From NCBI GenBank assembly GCA_023399675.1, contig JAEWOM010000273.1:1-6087 (forward strand): a stretch of DNA of 6,087 bases, given 5' to 3'. The DNA is from Bacteroidota bacterium. GTDB lineage: Bacteria > Bacteroidota > Bacteroidia > Flavobacteriales > Weeksellaceae. The notes under the pieces are model-generated. The model saw only the letters and a list, made by a program, of their open reading frames with translations. It had not been told where the DNA came from and ran no database searches. Position 1 is the first letter of the stretch; each line of letters opens with the position of its first letter. The position numbers and the translations under genes were made by a program. This document shows, piece by piece, positions 1-5,359 of this stretch.

Positions 1-164
1 CTCGATACAATACCTGTAGTGGAGTCAGACGTTCCATCCAGTTTATGAATTACATGGATTATGTTGATGATGCTGCAATGTTTATGTTTTCTGCGGGACA
101 AAGAACCAGAATGCAGGCCTCCGTAACATCAACAGGTGCCAGAAAAGGCCTGAGACTTTACTAA
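1..164 (+). CDS. C-terminal fragment of an M43 (pappalysin/cytophagalysin-type) zinc metalloprotease
   Basis: The reading frame is open from base 3 to the TAA at 162-164 and gives the last 53 residues of a protein that starts left of the window. It contains QFMNYMDYVDD (fragment residues 13-23) followed by MFMFSAGQRTRM. This matches the Met-turn region (N-x-M-D-Y) and the following 'MFT-x-GQ-x-x-RM' helix seen near the C-terminus of M43 metzincin proteases, which are usually secreted and cleave proteins or peptides. The HExxH zinc site and any signal peptide would lie upstream and cannot be seen. The chain stops about 16 residues after the helix, so no type IX secretion sorting domain is attached at this end. 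One oddity: relatives usually carry a half-cystine in the 'DDAC' position, here Ala (fragment residue 25), although Cys5 remains. A strong terminator follows. The family call rests on motif memory, not a search. Confidence 0.75.
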   Translation, partial: RYNTCSGVRRSIQFMNYMDYVDDAAMFMFSAGQRTRMQASVTSTGARKGLRLY

Positions 165-190
165 ACAACAATTACTACTTCTTTTTAATG

Positions 191-220
191 CCCCGGAATC
201 TTCCGGGGTTCTTGTTTTTT
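191..220 (+). terminator. Intrinsic terminator of the M43 protease gene
   Basis: CCCCGGA (191-197) pairs perfectly with TCCGGGG (202-208) across a 4-base loop, and a T-rich tract (209-220, six T at its end) follows. It lies 26 bases after the protease stop codon on the same strand. The GC-rich 7-bp stem plus T tract is a textbook rho-independent terminator, so transcription of the stress-protein gene probably starts afresh downstream. Confidence 0.88.
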
Positions 221-512
221 ATCCATTCAAAAATACTAAAAACCCCTGTACATTGTAATTGTTAATTATTTCACCTATATATCATTCAAAAAATCAACAA
301 TAAATATTCTTTTATAGGAATTTAACAACAAAAACACCACATGTGAATTATATAAACCGCTGTATCGTGTTGATTTTGGTGCGGTTAAGAAAATCACTCA
401 TTATGTAAATCTTAACAAAATGTTAAAATTAGAAGCAGGTTCCGATCTTTCGTTTTTCTTGGCATCTGTATTGAATCAAACGTTTCACATTAAATCACAA
501 AATATTAAAATT
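221..512. other. AT-rich intergenic leader of the stress-protein gene, with small inverted repeats
   Basis: No gene is supported here. The stretch is very AT-rich and contains short symmetric elements: TAATT-GTT-AATTA (256-268), CACATGTG (338-345), GTTAAGA (384-390) facing TCTTAAC (410-416), and TTAACA-AAA-TGTTAA (412-426). An imperfect direct repeat CATTCAAAAA occurs at 224-233 and 283-292. I could not find an exact TAnnTTTG box on the + strand; TGATTTTG (371-378) is one mismatch away but has no good partner at -33. The promoter of the downstream gene must nevertheless lie here, since a terminator precedes it. It may use an alternative sigma factor or an activator, which is inference. Confidence 0.5.
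412..426. promoter_or_regulatory. 15-bp palindrome TTAACA-AAA-TGTTAA, possible operator
   Basis: TTAACA (412-417) and TGTTAA (421-426) are perfect inverted copies around AAA. The left half is also part of a second inverted pair, GTTAAGA (384-390) with TCTTAAC (410-416), 19 bases apart. The site lies 87 bases before the start codon chosen for the stress-type protein, a reasonable place for a regulator or promoter element. The surrounding DNA is AT-rich, so short symmetric words can arise by chance. No regulator can be named. Confidence 0.3.
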
Positions 513-1049
513 ATGAACACAGAGAACACTTACAGACCAGAGTACAGAGATGATTATGTATCAAGAGTATTCAGAACACGTGAAGATGCAGACACTGCAT
601 TCGATGAGTTGAGAGAAAGAGGGTACACCGATGAAGACATTAATGTAATGATGTCGGATGAAACAAGAGACCGTTATTTCACAAGCGTTGATACAGATAC
701 TGAACTTGGTGATAAAGTAGCAGAAAATGCAGGTACCGGTTCACTGATTGGTGGTGGTATTGGTGCTGTTGTTGGAGCAATTGCAGCAATCGGCAGTAAC
801 GTATTGCTTCCGGGTCTTGGACTGATTGTAGCCGGACCATTGGCAGCAGGTCTTGCAGGTGCGGGTGCAGGTGCAGCAACAGGAGGACTTATCGGTGCAT
901 TAACCGGAGCAGGAGTTCCTGAAGATGAAGCGAAAAGATATGAAACTGATATCAAAGACGGCGGAATCTACATGGGATATAGACCACGTAACGCTGAGGA
1001 CGCACGTTACAGCTATGACAGATGGTACGGACCAAACGATACCCTGTAA
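513..1049 (+). CDS. Stress-type protein: YflT-like N-terminal part plus glycine-zipper hydrophobic core
   Basis: 178 residues from ATG 513. Residues 16-58 (VSRVFRTREDADTAFDELRERGY, then an acidic segment) resemble the start of the YflT/general-stress-protein fold, a small beta-alpha unit with a 'separate, add up, vary' helix pattern. Residues 74-135 are almost only Gly, Ala, Leu, Ile and Val with repeated GxxxG spacing (GGGIGAVVGAIAAIG), a glycine zipper that may form two or more membrane-embedded or oligomerising helices. Residues 134-156 (GVPEDEAKRYETDIKDGG) match the usual ending of this family, where a second small strand-helix unit closes the protein. The tail is rich in Tyr, Arg and Asp. 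An in-frame ATG at 420 would add 31 residues that look unlike the family and that overlap a palindrome, so 513 is preferred. Known relatives are induced by general stress; a biochemical role is not established. A terminator follows. Confidence 0.75.
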   Translation: MNTENTYRPEYRDDYVSRVFRTREDADTAFDELRERGYTDEDINVMMSDETRDRYFTSVDTDTELGDKVAENAGTGSLIGGGIGAVVGAIAAIGSNVLLPGLGLIVAGPLAAGLAGAGAGAATGGLIGALTGAGVPEDEAKRYETDIKDGGIYMGYRPRNAEDARYSYDRWYGPNDTL

Positions 1050-1077
1050 TTAAAAAGTAAAAATATTTTCAAAAAGG

Positions 1078-1110
1078 AAATCCGCAATCTTAACTGATTG
1101 CGGATTTTTT
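1078..1110. terminator. Perfect 12-bp hairpin terminator between converging genes
   Basis: AAATCCGCAATC (1078-1089) and GATTGCGGATTT (1096-1107) pair perfectly around the loop TTAACT; six T (1105-1110) end the + strand copy. It is 28 bases after the stress-protein stop codon. Read on the - strand, the hairpin starts 5 bases after the tRNA-Leu CCA end and is followed by TTTCCTTTTT, so it can also end the tRNA transcript. It is probably a shared bidirectional terminator. Confidence 0.88.
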
Positions 1111-1112
1111 AA

Positions 1113-1197
1113 TGGTGCCCGGAACAGGACTCGAACCTGCAAGCTTGTGGGCACTCGCACCTGAAACGAGCGTGTCTACCAATTTCACCATCCGGGC
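1113..1197 (-). tRNA. tRNA-Leu, anticodon CAG, CCA end encoded
   Basis: On the - strand the 85-base molecule folds as a class II tRNA. The acceptor stem GCCCGGA (1197-1191) pairs perfectly with TCCGGGC (1123-1117), followed by A and the genomically encoded CCA (1115-1113). The D arm has GTG/CAC with the conserved GGTAGA. The anticodon arm is CTCGT-TTCAGGT-GCGAG, giving anticodon CAG (complement of 1161-1163), which reads the leucine codon CTG. The T arm is GCAGG-TTCGAGT-CCTGT. The variable arm of about 13 bases (TGCCCACAAGCTT) allows only about two base pairs, weaker than usual for tRNA-Leu, though all other parts are canonical. An exact Bacteroidota -7 box lies just upstream and a shared terminator just downstream. 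Confidence 0.96.
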
Positions 1198-1208
1198 TTA
1201 CCGATGTG

Positions 1209-1216
1209 CAAATTTA
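1209..1216 (-). promoter_or_regulatory. Bacteroidota-type -7 box (TAAATTTG) of tRNA-Leu
   Basis: The - strand reads TAAATTTG, an exact fit to TAnnTTTG, the -7 consensus of the Bacteroidota primary sigma factor. It ends 11 bases before the first tRNA base, which leaves only a very short leader, as expected for a tRNA gene. The matching -33 TTTG is not clear: the region about 20 bases further upstream holds an 11-bp palindrome TCCTG-A-CAGGA (1225-1235) instead. Stable-RNA promoters are often driven by a good -7 box, so I accept the call on that element and its position. Confidence 0.6.
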
Positions 1217-1240
1217 CATTTTTTTCCTGTCAGGACAGTG

Positions 1241-1261
1241 AAAAATGCGTACTGCAACGCA
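1241..1261 (-). terminator. Weak intrinsic terminator of the M1 aminopeptidase gene
   Basis: On the - strand TGCGT (1261-1257) pairs with ACGCA (1250-1246) around a 6-base loop and is followed directly by TTTTT (1245-1241). It lies 28 bases after the aminopeptidase stop codon. The stem has only five pairs, so some read-through into the tRNA gene is possible. Confidence 0.5.
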
Positions 1262-1289
1262 CAATTCTTTGTTATTTTCTATAATTGAC

Positions 1290-3515
1290 TCATTTTGAAT
1301 CTCTTGAAAATTTGAAACTTTCACCACCCTGATTCAATGAAAAGCTATTTTTATCTTTTGCAAAGACCAGTTCTATTCCACCCAGTTCAAAAACAAAGGT
1401 ATCGTTGCCTTCAAATGTAAGCGGGAAAGAGCTCTGTCCGGTTGCCTGCGCCGTTAATACACCGCTTTCATTCTGTAAAGTGATTTTTAGCGGAAGTTCA
1501 GTGCTGCTGAAAATTCCGGTATATTCATCGATATTAACGGGTTGCTCCGCAACACCGCTCATCCTGAACGTGTTGTTCGAAGGATCAGAATCCGGCAGAG
1601 ACTGTTTCGGATCCAGTTTTACAGATACGATTTCTTTTGTAGTAGGAACCGTGAATGACCATTCCGTATTTCGTTTCCATACTTCAACAGGCAGACTGAA
1701 GTCCTGTTTGCTGCCGTCTTTAAAGCTAATTTCTCCTTGAACCGGCATCGGTAACTGTCCGATATTATCAATTCTGATGATACTTCCCTGCGTGAAATCG
1801 TTATTCTTATACTTTACTGATTTTACAGCCTGATCTATTTTCCAGCGGTTCTGGAACCAGCCTCTCCAGAAATAGCTCAGATCTTCGCCGCTCACATTTT
1901 CCATAGTTCGGAAAAAATCGTCCGGAGTCGGATGTTTGTATGCCCACCTTTTGATGTACTCGCGGAACGCTTTGTCGAACCTTTCTTCGCCCAGAATATT
2001 TTCGCGAAGCATTGTTAAACCGGCTGCCGGTTTGTAATACGCCAGAAATCCGATATTCATTTCCTTCATATTATCCGGCGCCGTCATTACCGGTTCCATT
2101 TTATCGTTATTAAAGAAGAATCCCATGCTCTGCAGTGACTGCGGTCTGTAATATTCTCCATTATTAAATTCTTTTTCTGAAAGTGTGTTGATGAAGGTAT
2201 TGAATCCTTCGTCCATCCACGCATGAAGTCTTTCATTAGACCCAACAATCATCGGGAACCAGATATGTCCGAATTCATGATCTGTTACACCCCATAAATC
2301 ACGTCCTTTCGAGTTCATGTGACAGAAAACAATTCCCGGATATTCCATTCCGCCTTCACTTCCGGCAACATTAATCGCGGTGGCGTAAGGATATTCCATC
2401 CATTTTTTGGAATAATGTTCTACTGATCCTTTCACATATTCTGTTGATCTTCCCCAGGCAGCTTCCCCGTCACTTTCAACAGGATACGCTGAAATTGCTA
2501 AAGATTTCGCGCCACTCGGCAGATTAATTCTGGAAGCATCAAGAATGAAAGCCGGCGAGGAAGCCCATGCAAAGTCGCGTGTATTATTGATTCTGAACTT
2601 CCAGGTTTTTGTAGAATTCGCCGTTTTTGCTGCAGCATTAACTTCAGCAGCGGAACGGATAATTACCGTTTTATCAGAATTTCTGGCCTGATCCCACTTT
2701 CTGTTTTGCTCTGAAGAATAAACTTCCTTAGGATTCAGCAGTTCTCCGGATGCAACAACATAATGATTTGCAGGCACCGTCAAATTGGCCGTAACATCAC
2801 CGAATGCCAGATAAAACTCGCCCGCTCCCAGGTACGGAAGTGTATTCCAACCCATGATATCATCATAAACAGCCATGCGTGGAAACCACTGTGCCATCGT
2901 AAAAATTTTGCCGTTTTTGGTTTCAGCCACGCCCATTCTGTCGGAACCGTAATCAGGTGAAACAAACGAATAATCAATTTTGAATTTCACCACACCACCC
3001 TTTTTCTTCAGCTGTTGAGGCAAATCAATCTGCATACGCGAGTCAGTTACCGTATAGGTGGGATTCACATTTAGTTTTTTACCATTTGCCGAAAGCAACT
3101 GAACGCTTTTTATGCGGTAACCCCCATCGAAAACCTGTCCGTGTGCCCCATTTCTGCTTCCTCCCTGCGGAATGATGGCATTCCCACGGGAGTCTTTACT
3201 GAATAAATTCTGATCGAGCTGCAACCACAGAAAATCAAGATCATCAAACGAATTGTTTGTGTAGGTGATCTCTGCGGAACCGGTAATTTCTTTCTTCGCA
3301 TCATTCAGAGAAGCGGTCAGCACATAATCTGCGCGGTTCTGCCAGTAATTGTGTCCAGGTTTACCGCTGGCGGAACGGGTTTCAGAACCGTAATTTTTAT
3401 AGAAAAATGGATTAAATGCCTCGTTGTAATCGTATTTCGGAGCATCCTGCGCAGAAAAATCAATCGCAATCAGCAGTGCTGCTGCAAGCAGAATTTTGGG
3501 AACTTTGAGTTTCAT
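1290..3515 (-). CDS. Secreted M1-family zinc aminopeptidase with extra C-terminal beta domain
   Basis: 741 residues from ATG 3515. Residues 1-22 form a signal peptide (KLKVPK, hydrophobic [10 protein letters not shown], then FSA|QD as a likely signal peptidase I site); there is no lipobox Cys, so a periplasmic or secreted enzyme is expected. Residues about 55-310 are the M1 N-terminal beta domain. The catalytic domain shows GGMEYP (388-393), the variant of the GAMEN exopeptidase motif common in this bacterial subgroup, HEFGH (413-417) with Glu436 as third zinc ligand at the correct 18-residue spacing (WMDEGF), and Tyr493 in AYYKP as the likely transition-state Tyr. Helical segments follow to about 560 (YFWRGWF). 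A beta-rich region (565-650) leads to residues 662-741, which read like a DUF3471-type small beta domain (EYTGIF at the start, [13 protein letters not shown], then a hydrophobic strand pair). It should remove N-terminal residues from peptides. Lone gene with its own leader; terminator behind. Confidence 0.9.
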   Translation of the reverse strand: MKLKVPKILLAAALLIAIDFSAQDAPKYDYNEAFNPFFYKNYGSETRSASGKPGHNYWQNRADYVLTASLNDAKKEITGSAEITYTNNSFDDLDFLWLQLDQNLFSKDSRGNAIIPQGGSRNGAHGQVFDGGYRIKSVQLLSANGKKLNVNPTYTVTDSRMQIDLPQQLKKKGGVVKFKIDYSFVSPDYGSDRMGVAETKNGKIFTMAQWFPRMAVYDDIMGWNTLPYLGAGEFYLAFGDVTANLTVPANHYVVASGELLNPKEVYSSEQNRKWDQARNSDKTVIIRSAAEVNAAAKTANSTKTWKFRINNTRDFAWASSPAFILDASRINLPSGAKSLAISAYPVESDGEAAWGRSTEYVKGSVEHYSKKWMEYPYATAINVAGSEGGMEYPGIVFCHMNSKGRDLWGVTDHEFGHIWFPMIVGSNERLHAWMDEGFNTFINTLSEKEFNNGEYYRPQSLQSMGFFFNNDKMEPVMTAPDNMKEMNIGFLAYYKPAAGLTMLRENILGEERFDKAFREYIKRWAYKHPTPDDFFRTMENVSGEDLSYFWRGWFQNRWKIDQAVKSVKYKNNDFTQGSIIRIDNIGQLPMPVQGEISFKDGSKQDFSLPVEVWKRNTEWSFTVPTTKEIVSVKLDPKQSLPDSDPSNNTFRMSGVAEQPVNIDEYTGIFSSTELPLKITLQNESGVLTAQATGQSSFPLTFEGNDTFVFELGGIELVFAKDKNSFSLNQGGESFKFSRDSK

Positions 3516-3526
3516 AAATAAGGTTT

Positions 3527-3545
3527 ATGCAATTAGTAATTGCAT
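3527..3545. promoter_or_regulatory. Perfect 19-bp palindrome next to the aminopeptidase start codon
   Basis: ATGCAATTA (3527-3535), a central G, and TAATTGCAT (3537-3545) form an uninterrupted inverted repeat. It ends 11 bases before the ATG of the M1 aminopeptidase on the - strand. It could be a regulator binding site or, in RNA, an 8-bp hairpin with a 3-base loop placed to affect ribosome access. No T tract follows, so it is not an intrinsic terminator. Five of its bases are also used by the neighbouring hairpin (3541-3568). Confidence 0.5.
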
Positions 3546-3568
3546 CAGTGTAAACGTTACACGATGCA
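3541..3568. promoter_or_regulatory. 28-bp near-perfect palindrome with GTGTAA-ACG-TTACAC core
   Basis: TGCATC (3541-3546) and GATGCA (3563-3568) flank GTGTAA (3548-3553) and TTACAC (3557-3562), giving 12 paired positions with a single unpaired A (3547) and the centre ACG. The core TGTAA-ACG-TTACA resembles operators of LacI-type regulators, which often have a CG centre; this likeness is an inference, and no such regulator is in the window. A further 10-bp palindrome, TAACCGGTTA (3579-3588), lies beside it. The element sits 25-53 bases upstream of the aminopeptidase start, where a promoter would be expected, but no good TAnnTTTG box is visible there. Confidence 0.45.
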
Positions 3569-3602
3569 TCATGATCAATAACCGGTTACTGTTTCCTACC
3601 AC

Positions 3603-3640
3603 AAAAAAACAGGGAATTTCGAAAAAAATGACCCTGTTTT
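3603..3640 (-). terminator. Intrinsic terminator behind the SDR gene
   Basis: On the - strand AAAACAGGG (3640-3632) pairs perfectly with CCCTGTTTT (3614-3606). The inner ATTT/AAAT (3629-3626 with 3619-3616) extends the stem past a small bulge. The T tract continues to 3603, seven T in all. It begins 58 bases after the SDR stop codon. This strong terminator separates the pyrC-YhhN-SDR unit from the aminopeptidase gene. Confidence 0.88.
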
Positions 3641-3698
3641 AATTGGAAACAAAGGTTAACTTATCGAAGTAATACGAATGAACAAATGCACATCAGGT

Positions 3699-4577
3699 TC
3701 AGTTTGATTTTTTTGCCTTGATCATCGCTTCGAACATATCCCACATTTCCGACGGAATCTGTTCCAGCATATTGAATTCCCCTGCGCCCTGCAACCATTC
3801 GCCGCCATCAATGGTCACCACTTCCCCGTTCATGTATGCGGAATAATCTGAGACCAGATACGCAGCAAGATTGGCCAGTTCCTGATGTTCGCCCACGCGT
3901 CTTAACGGAACTTTTTTCTTCATATCGAATTTCTCAGCCAAATCTCCCGGCAAAAGCCTTTCCCAGGCTCCTTTTGTTGGAAACGGTCCCGGAGCGATTG
4001 CATTGAACCGGATATTATATTTTGCCCATTCAACTGCCAGACTTCTCGTCATCGCAAGAACACCTGCTTTTGCACAGGCAGAAGGCACAACGAAGGCAGA
4101 ACCCGTCCACGAATAAGTCGTAACGATATTAAGAACAGTACCAGGAATCTTCTGATCAATCCAGTACTTTCCAACCGACAGCGTACAGTTTTTTGTGCCT
4201 TTCAGAACGATATCCAGAATCGCATCAAAAGCAGTGTGCGTGAGCCTTTCCGTAGGAGAAATAAAATTTCCGGCAGCATTGTTGAGCAAAATATCAATTC
4301 TTCCGAATTCTTCGAGCACGGCTTCTTTCATGGCTTCAACTTCATCCCAGTTGCGAACATCGCAGGCAACACTCAGTACTTTTCCACCGGTCTGTTCTTC
4401 AAGTTCTTTTGCGGTGGCCTGCAATTTTTCCAAATTTCTTGAAGTGATAACCACTTTCGCACCGAGTTCCAGAAAGTATTTTGTCATTGCCTTCCCGAGT
4501 CCGCTCCCACCTCCGGTTACGATCGCTACTTTGTCTTTTAGTGCTCCTTCCCGAAGCATTCCTTCTGTATATTTCAT
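3699..4577 (-). CDS. SDR oxidoreductase resembling NADPH-dependent 2,4-dienoyl-CoA reductase
   Basis: 292 residues from ATG 4577. It is a Rossmann-fold short-chain dehydrogenase: TGGGSGLG (21-28) binds the cofactor, with TSR (45-47) in the position that favours NADPH, CDV (72-74), and NNAAGNF (99-105). The usual SDR YxxxK is absent: Ser166 stands where Tyr is expected before Lys170, and Tyr155 lies 15 residues before the Lys. This arrangement (Asn104, Tyr155, Ser166, Lys170) is the one known from mitochondrial DECR1, and the stretches FVVPSA and RFNAIAPGP-x-x-TKGA also fit that family. The predicted reaction is reduction of 2,4-dienoyl-CoA in beta-oxidation of unsaturated fatty acids. Residues 265-292 form a Met- and Glu-rich tail. 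Met7 is an alternative start. It lies 102 bases after the YhhN gene with no terminator between, and a strong terminator follows. The exact substrate is inferred. Confidence 0.87.
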   Translation of the reverse strand: MKYTEGMLREGALKDKVAIVTGGGSGLGKAMTKYFLELGAKVVITSRNLEKLQATAKELEEQTGGKVLSVACDVRNWDEVEAMKEAVLEEFGRIDILLNNAAGNFISPTERLTHTAFDAILDIVLKGTKNCTLSVGKYWIDQKIPGTVLNIVTTYSWTGSAFVVPSACAKAGVLAMTRSLAVEWAKYNIRFNAIAPGPFPTKGAWERLLPGDLAEKFDMKKKVPLRRVGEHQELANLAAYLVSDYSAYMNGEVVTIDGGEWLQGAGEFNMLEQIPSEMWDMFEAMIKAKKSN

Positions 4578-4679
4578 TTAATTAGGCTTATTAAAGGTTG
4601 ATTTCGATGATAAAAATAAAGAATCTGAGCTTGCATCCGGAAATAATTACTATTCAGCAGATAAAAATATCGACGGGCT

Positions 4680-5330
4680 TCAGGAAGTGATTAAATTTCG
4701 ATTGGCTTTTACTATGCCGCGAACCAGTAAAAACTGAGCAGTGACATAGGTAATCATAACCAGTAATCTAAAAATAAGATCCGGTTTTACAAAAAGATTC
4801 ACAGCAAGGATGGTATCTGAAAGCACAAAGAAGAGCGCACCGAAAACCAACAGTTTCTGTCCCGTGCCCGTGCTTAACCACAACATCAGTGAATTAGCAA
4901 CCGCATAAATGATAACCGGTATTTTCATTTCAAACAGATGTGGATAAAGCAAAAATATTGTTGCGCCAAGATAAACCAACACTGCAACTGTTGCTGATAC
5001 GGACGGCACGAACTTCTTCAGCCTTAAAAAGCAAAGTATATAACAAATATGGGCCGCTAAAAAACTTCCCAATCCCGGCAGCAACCCCCATGAAAACAGC
5101 AGGAACAGATCACCAAAAAAACTGAAAATCAGGCCGGCCAGAAATGTTCGTGAATTTAATGATCGGTGAAAAACTTCATCACGCAAAGTCTGATGCAGGT
5201 AAATAACCATCAGCAACGGCAGCAGCAAGGTCTTTGTAAAGAATCTTGCTCCTGTATTATCATACCATATAAAGAATAAATCGAACAGAAAAACAGACAG
5301 CAAAATCAGAAGAAGAAATTTGCTTTTCAC
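4680..5330 (-). CDS. YhhN/TMEM86-family multi-pass membrane protein (putative lysoplasmalogenase)
   Basis: 216 residues with about eight hydrophobic segments (near 4-22, 31-46, 62-83, 86-102, 110-129, 136-152, 158-180, 186-206) joined by short, basic loops, so an inner-membrane protein. Family landmarks are in order: FSFFGD (69-74), F90-x3-H94-x2-Y97, GALFFVLSD (164-172), and TYVTAQ (194-199). Asp74 and Asp172 match the pair proposed as catalytic in animal TMEM86 enzymes, which hydrolyse the vinyl-ether bond of lysoplasmalogens. Whether this bacterium has such lipids cannot be seen, so the substrate is uncertain while the family is fairly sure. The start is GTG (5330-5328): no in-frame ATG lies close upstream and the N-terminus MKSKFLLLILL then reads as a normal first membrane segment. 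It is 29 bases downstream of the dihydroorotase stop and probably co-transcribed with it. Confidence 0.87.
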   Translation of the reverse strand: MKSKFLLLILLSVFLFDLFFIWYDNTGARFFTKTLLLPLLMVIYLHQTLRDEVFHRSLNSRTFLAGLIFSFFGDLFLLFSWGLLPGLGSFLAAHICYILCFLRLKKFVPSVSATVAVLVYLGATIFLLYPHLFEMKIPVIIYAVANSLMLWLSTGTGQKLLVFGALFFVLSDTILAVNLFVKPDLIFRLLVMITYVTAQFLLVRGIVKANRNLITS

Positions 5331-5359
5331 CGAAATAAAATTACAGTAACCATTCTTTT

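Noticed and set aside
224..294. CATTCAAAAA direct repeat as a CRISPR or integration-site signal
   Set aside because: Only two short, A-rich, inexact copies occur; there are no regular spacers and no integrase or cas gene. Chance is the simplest reading.
371..378. TGATTTTG as the -7 promoter box of the stress-protein gene
   Set aside because: It differs from TAnnTTTG at the strongly conserved second base and has no TTTG about 19-21 bases upstream.
420..512. ATG at 420 as start of the stress-type protein (31 extra residues)
   Set aside because: The added residues do not resemble the family, and the ATG is inside the palindrome TTAACA-AAA-TGTTAA. ATG 513 gives a normal family N-terminus with an A-rich leader.
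4195..4581. 128-codon open frame on the + strand opposite the SDR gene
   Set aside because: It is fully antisense to a well-conserved SDR, and its Ser/Pro/Phe-rich product looks like a reverse-strand shadow. The same reasoning removes the open frames at 674-955 (-), 1405-1740 (+) and 5341-5787 (-).
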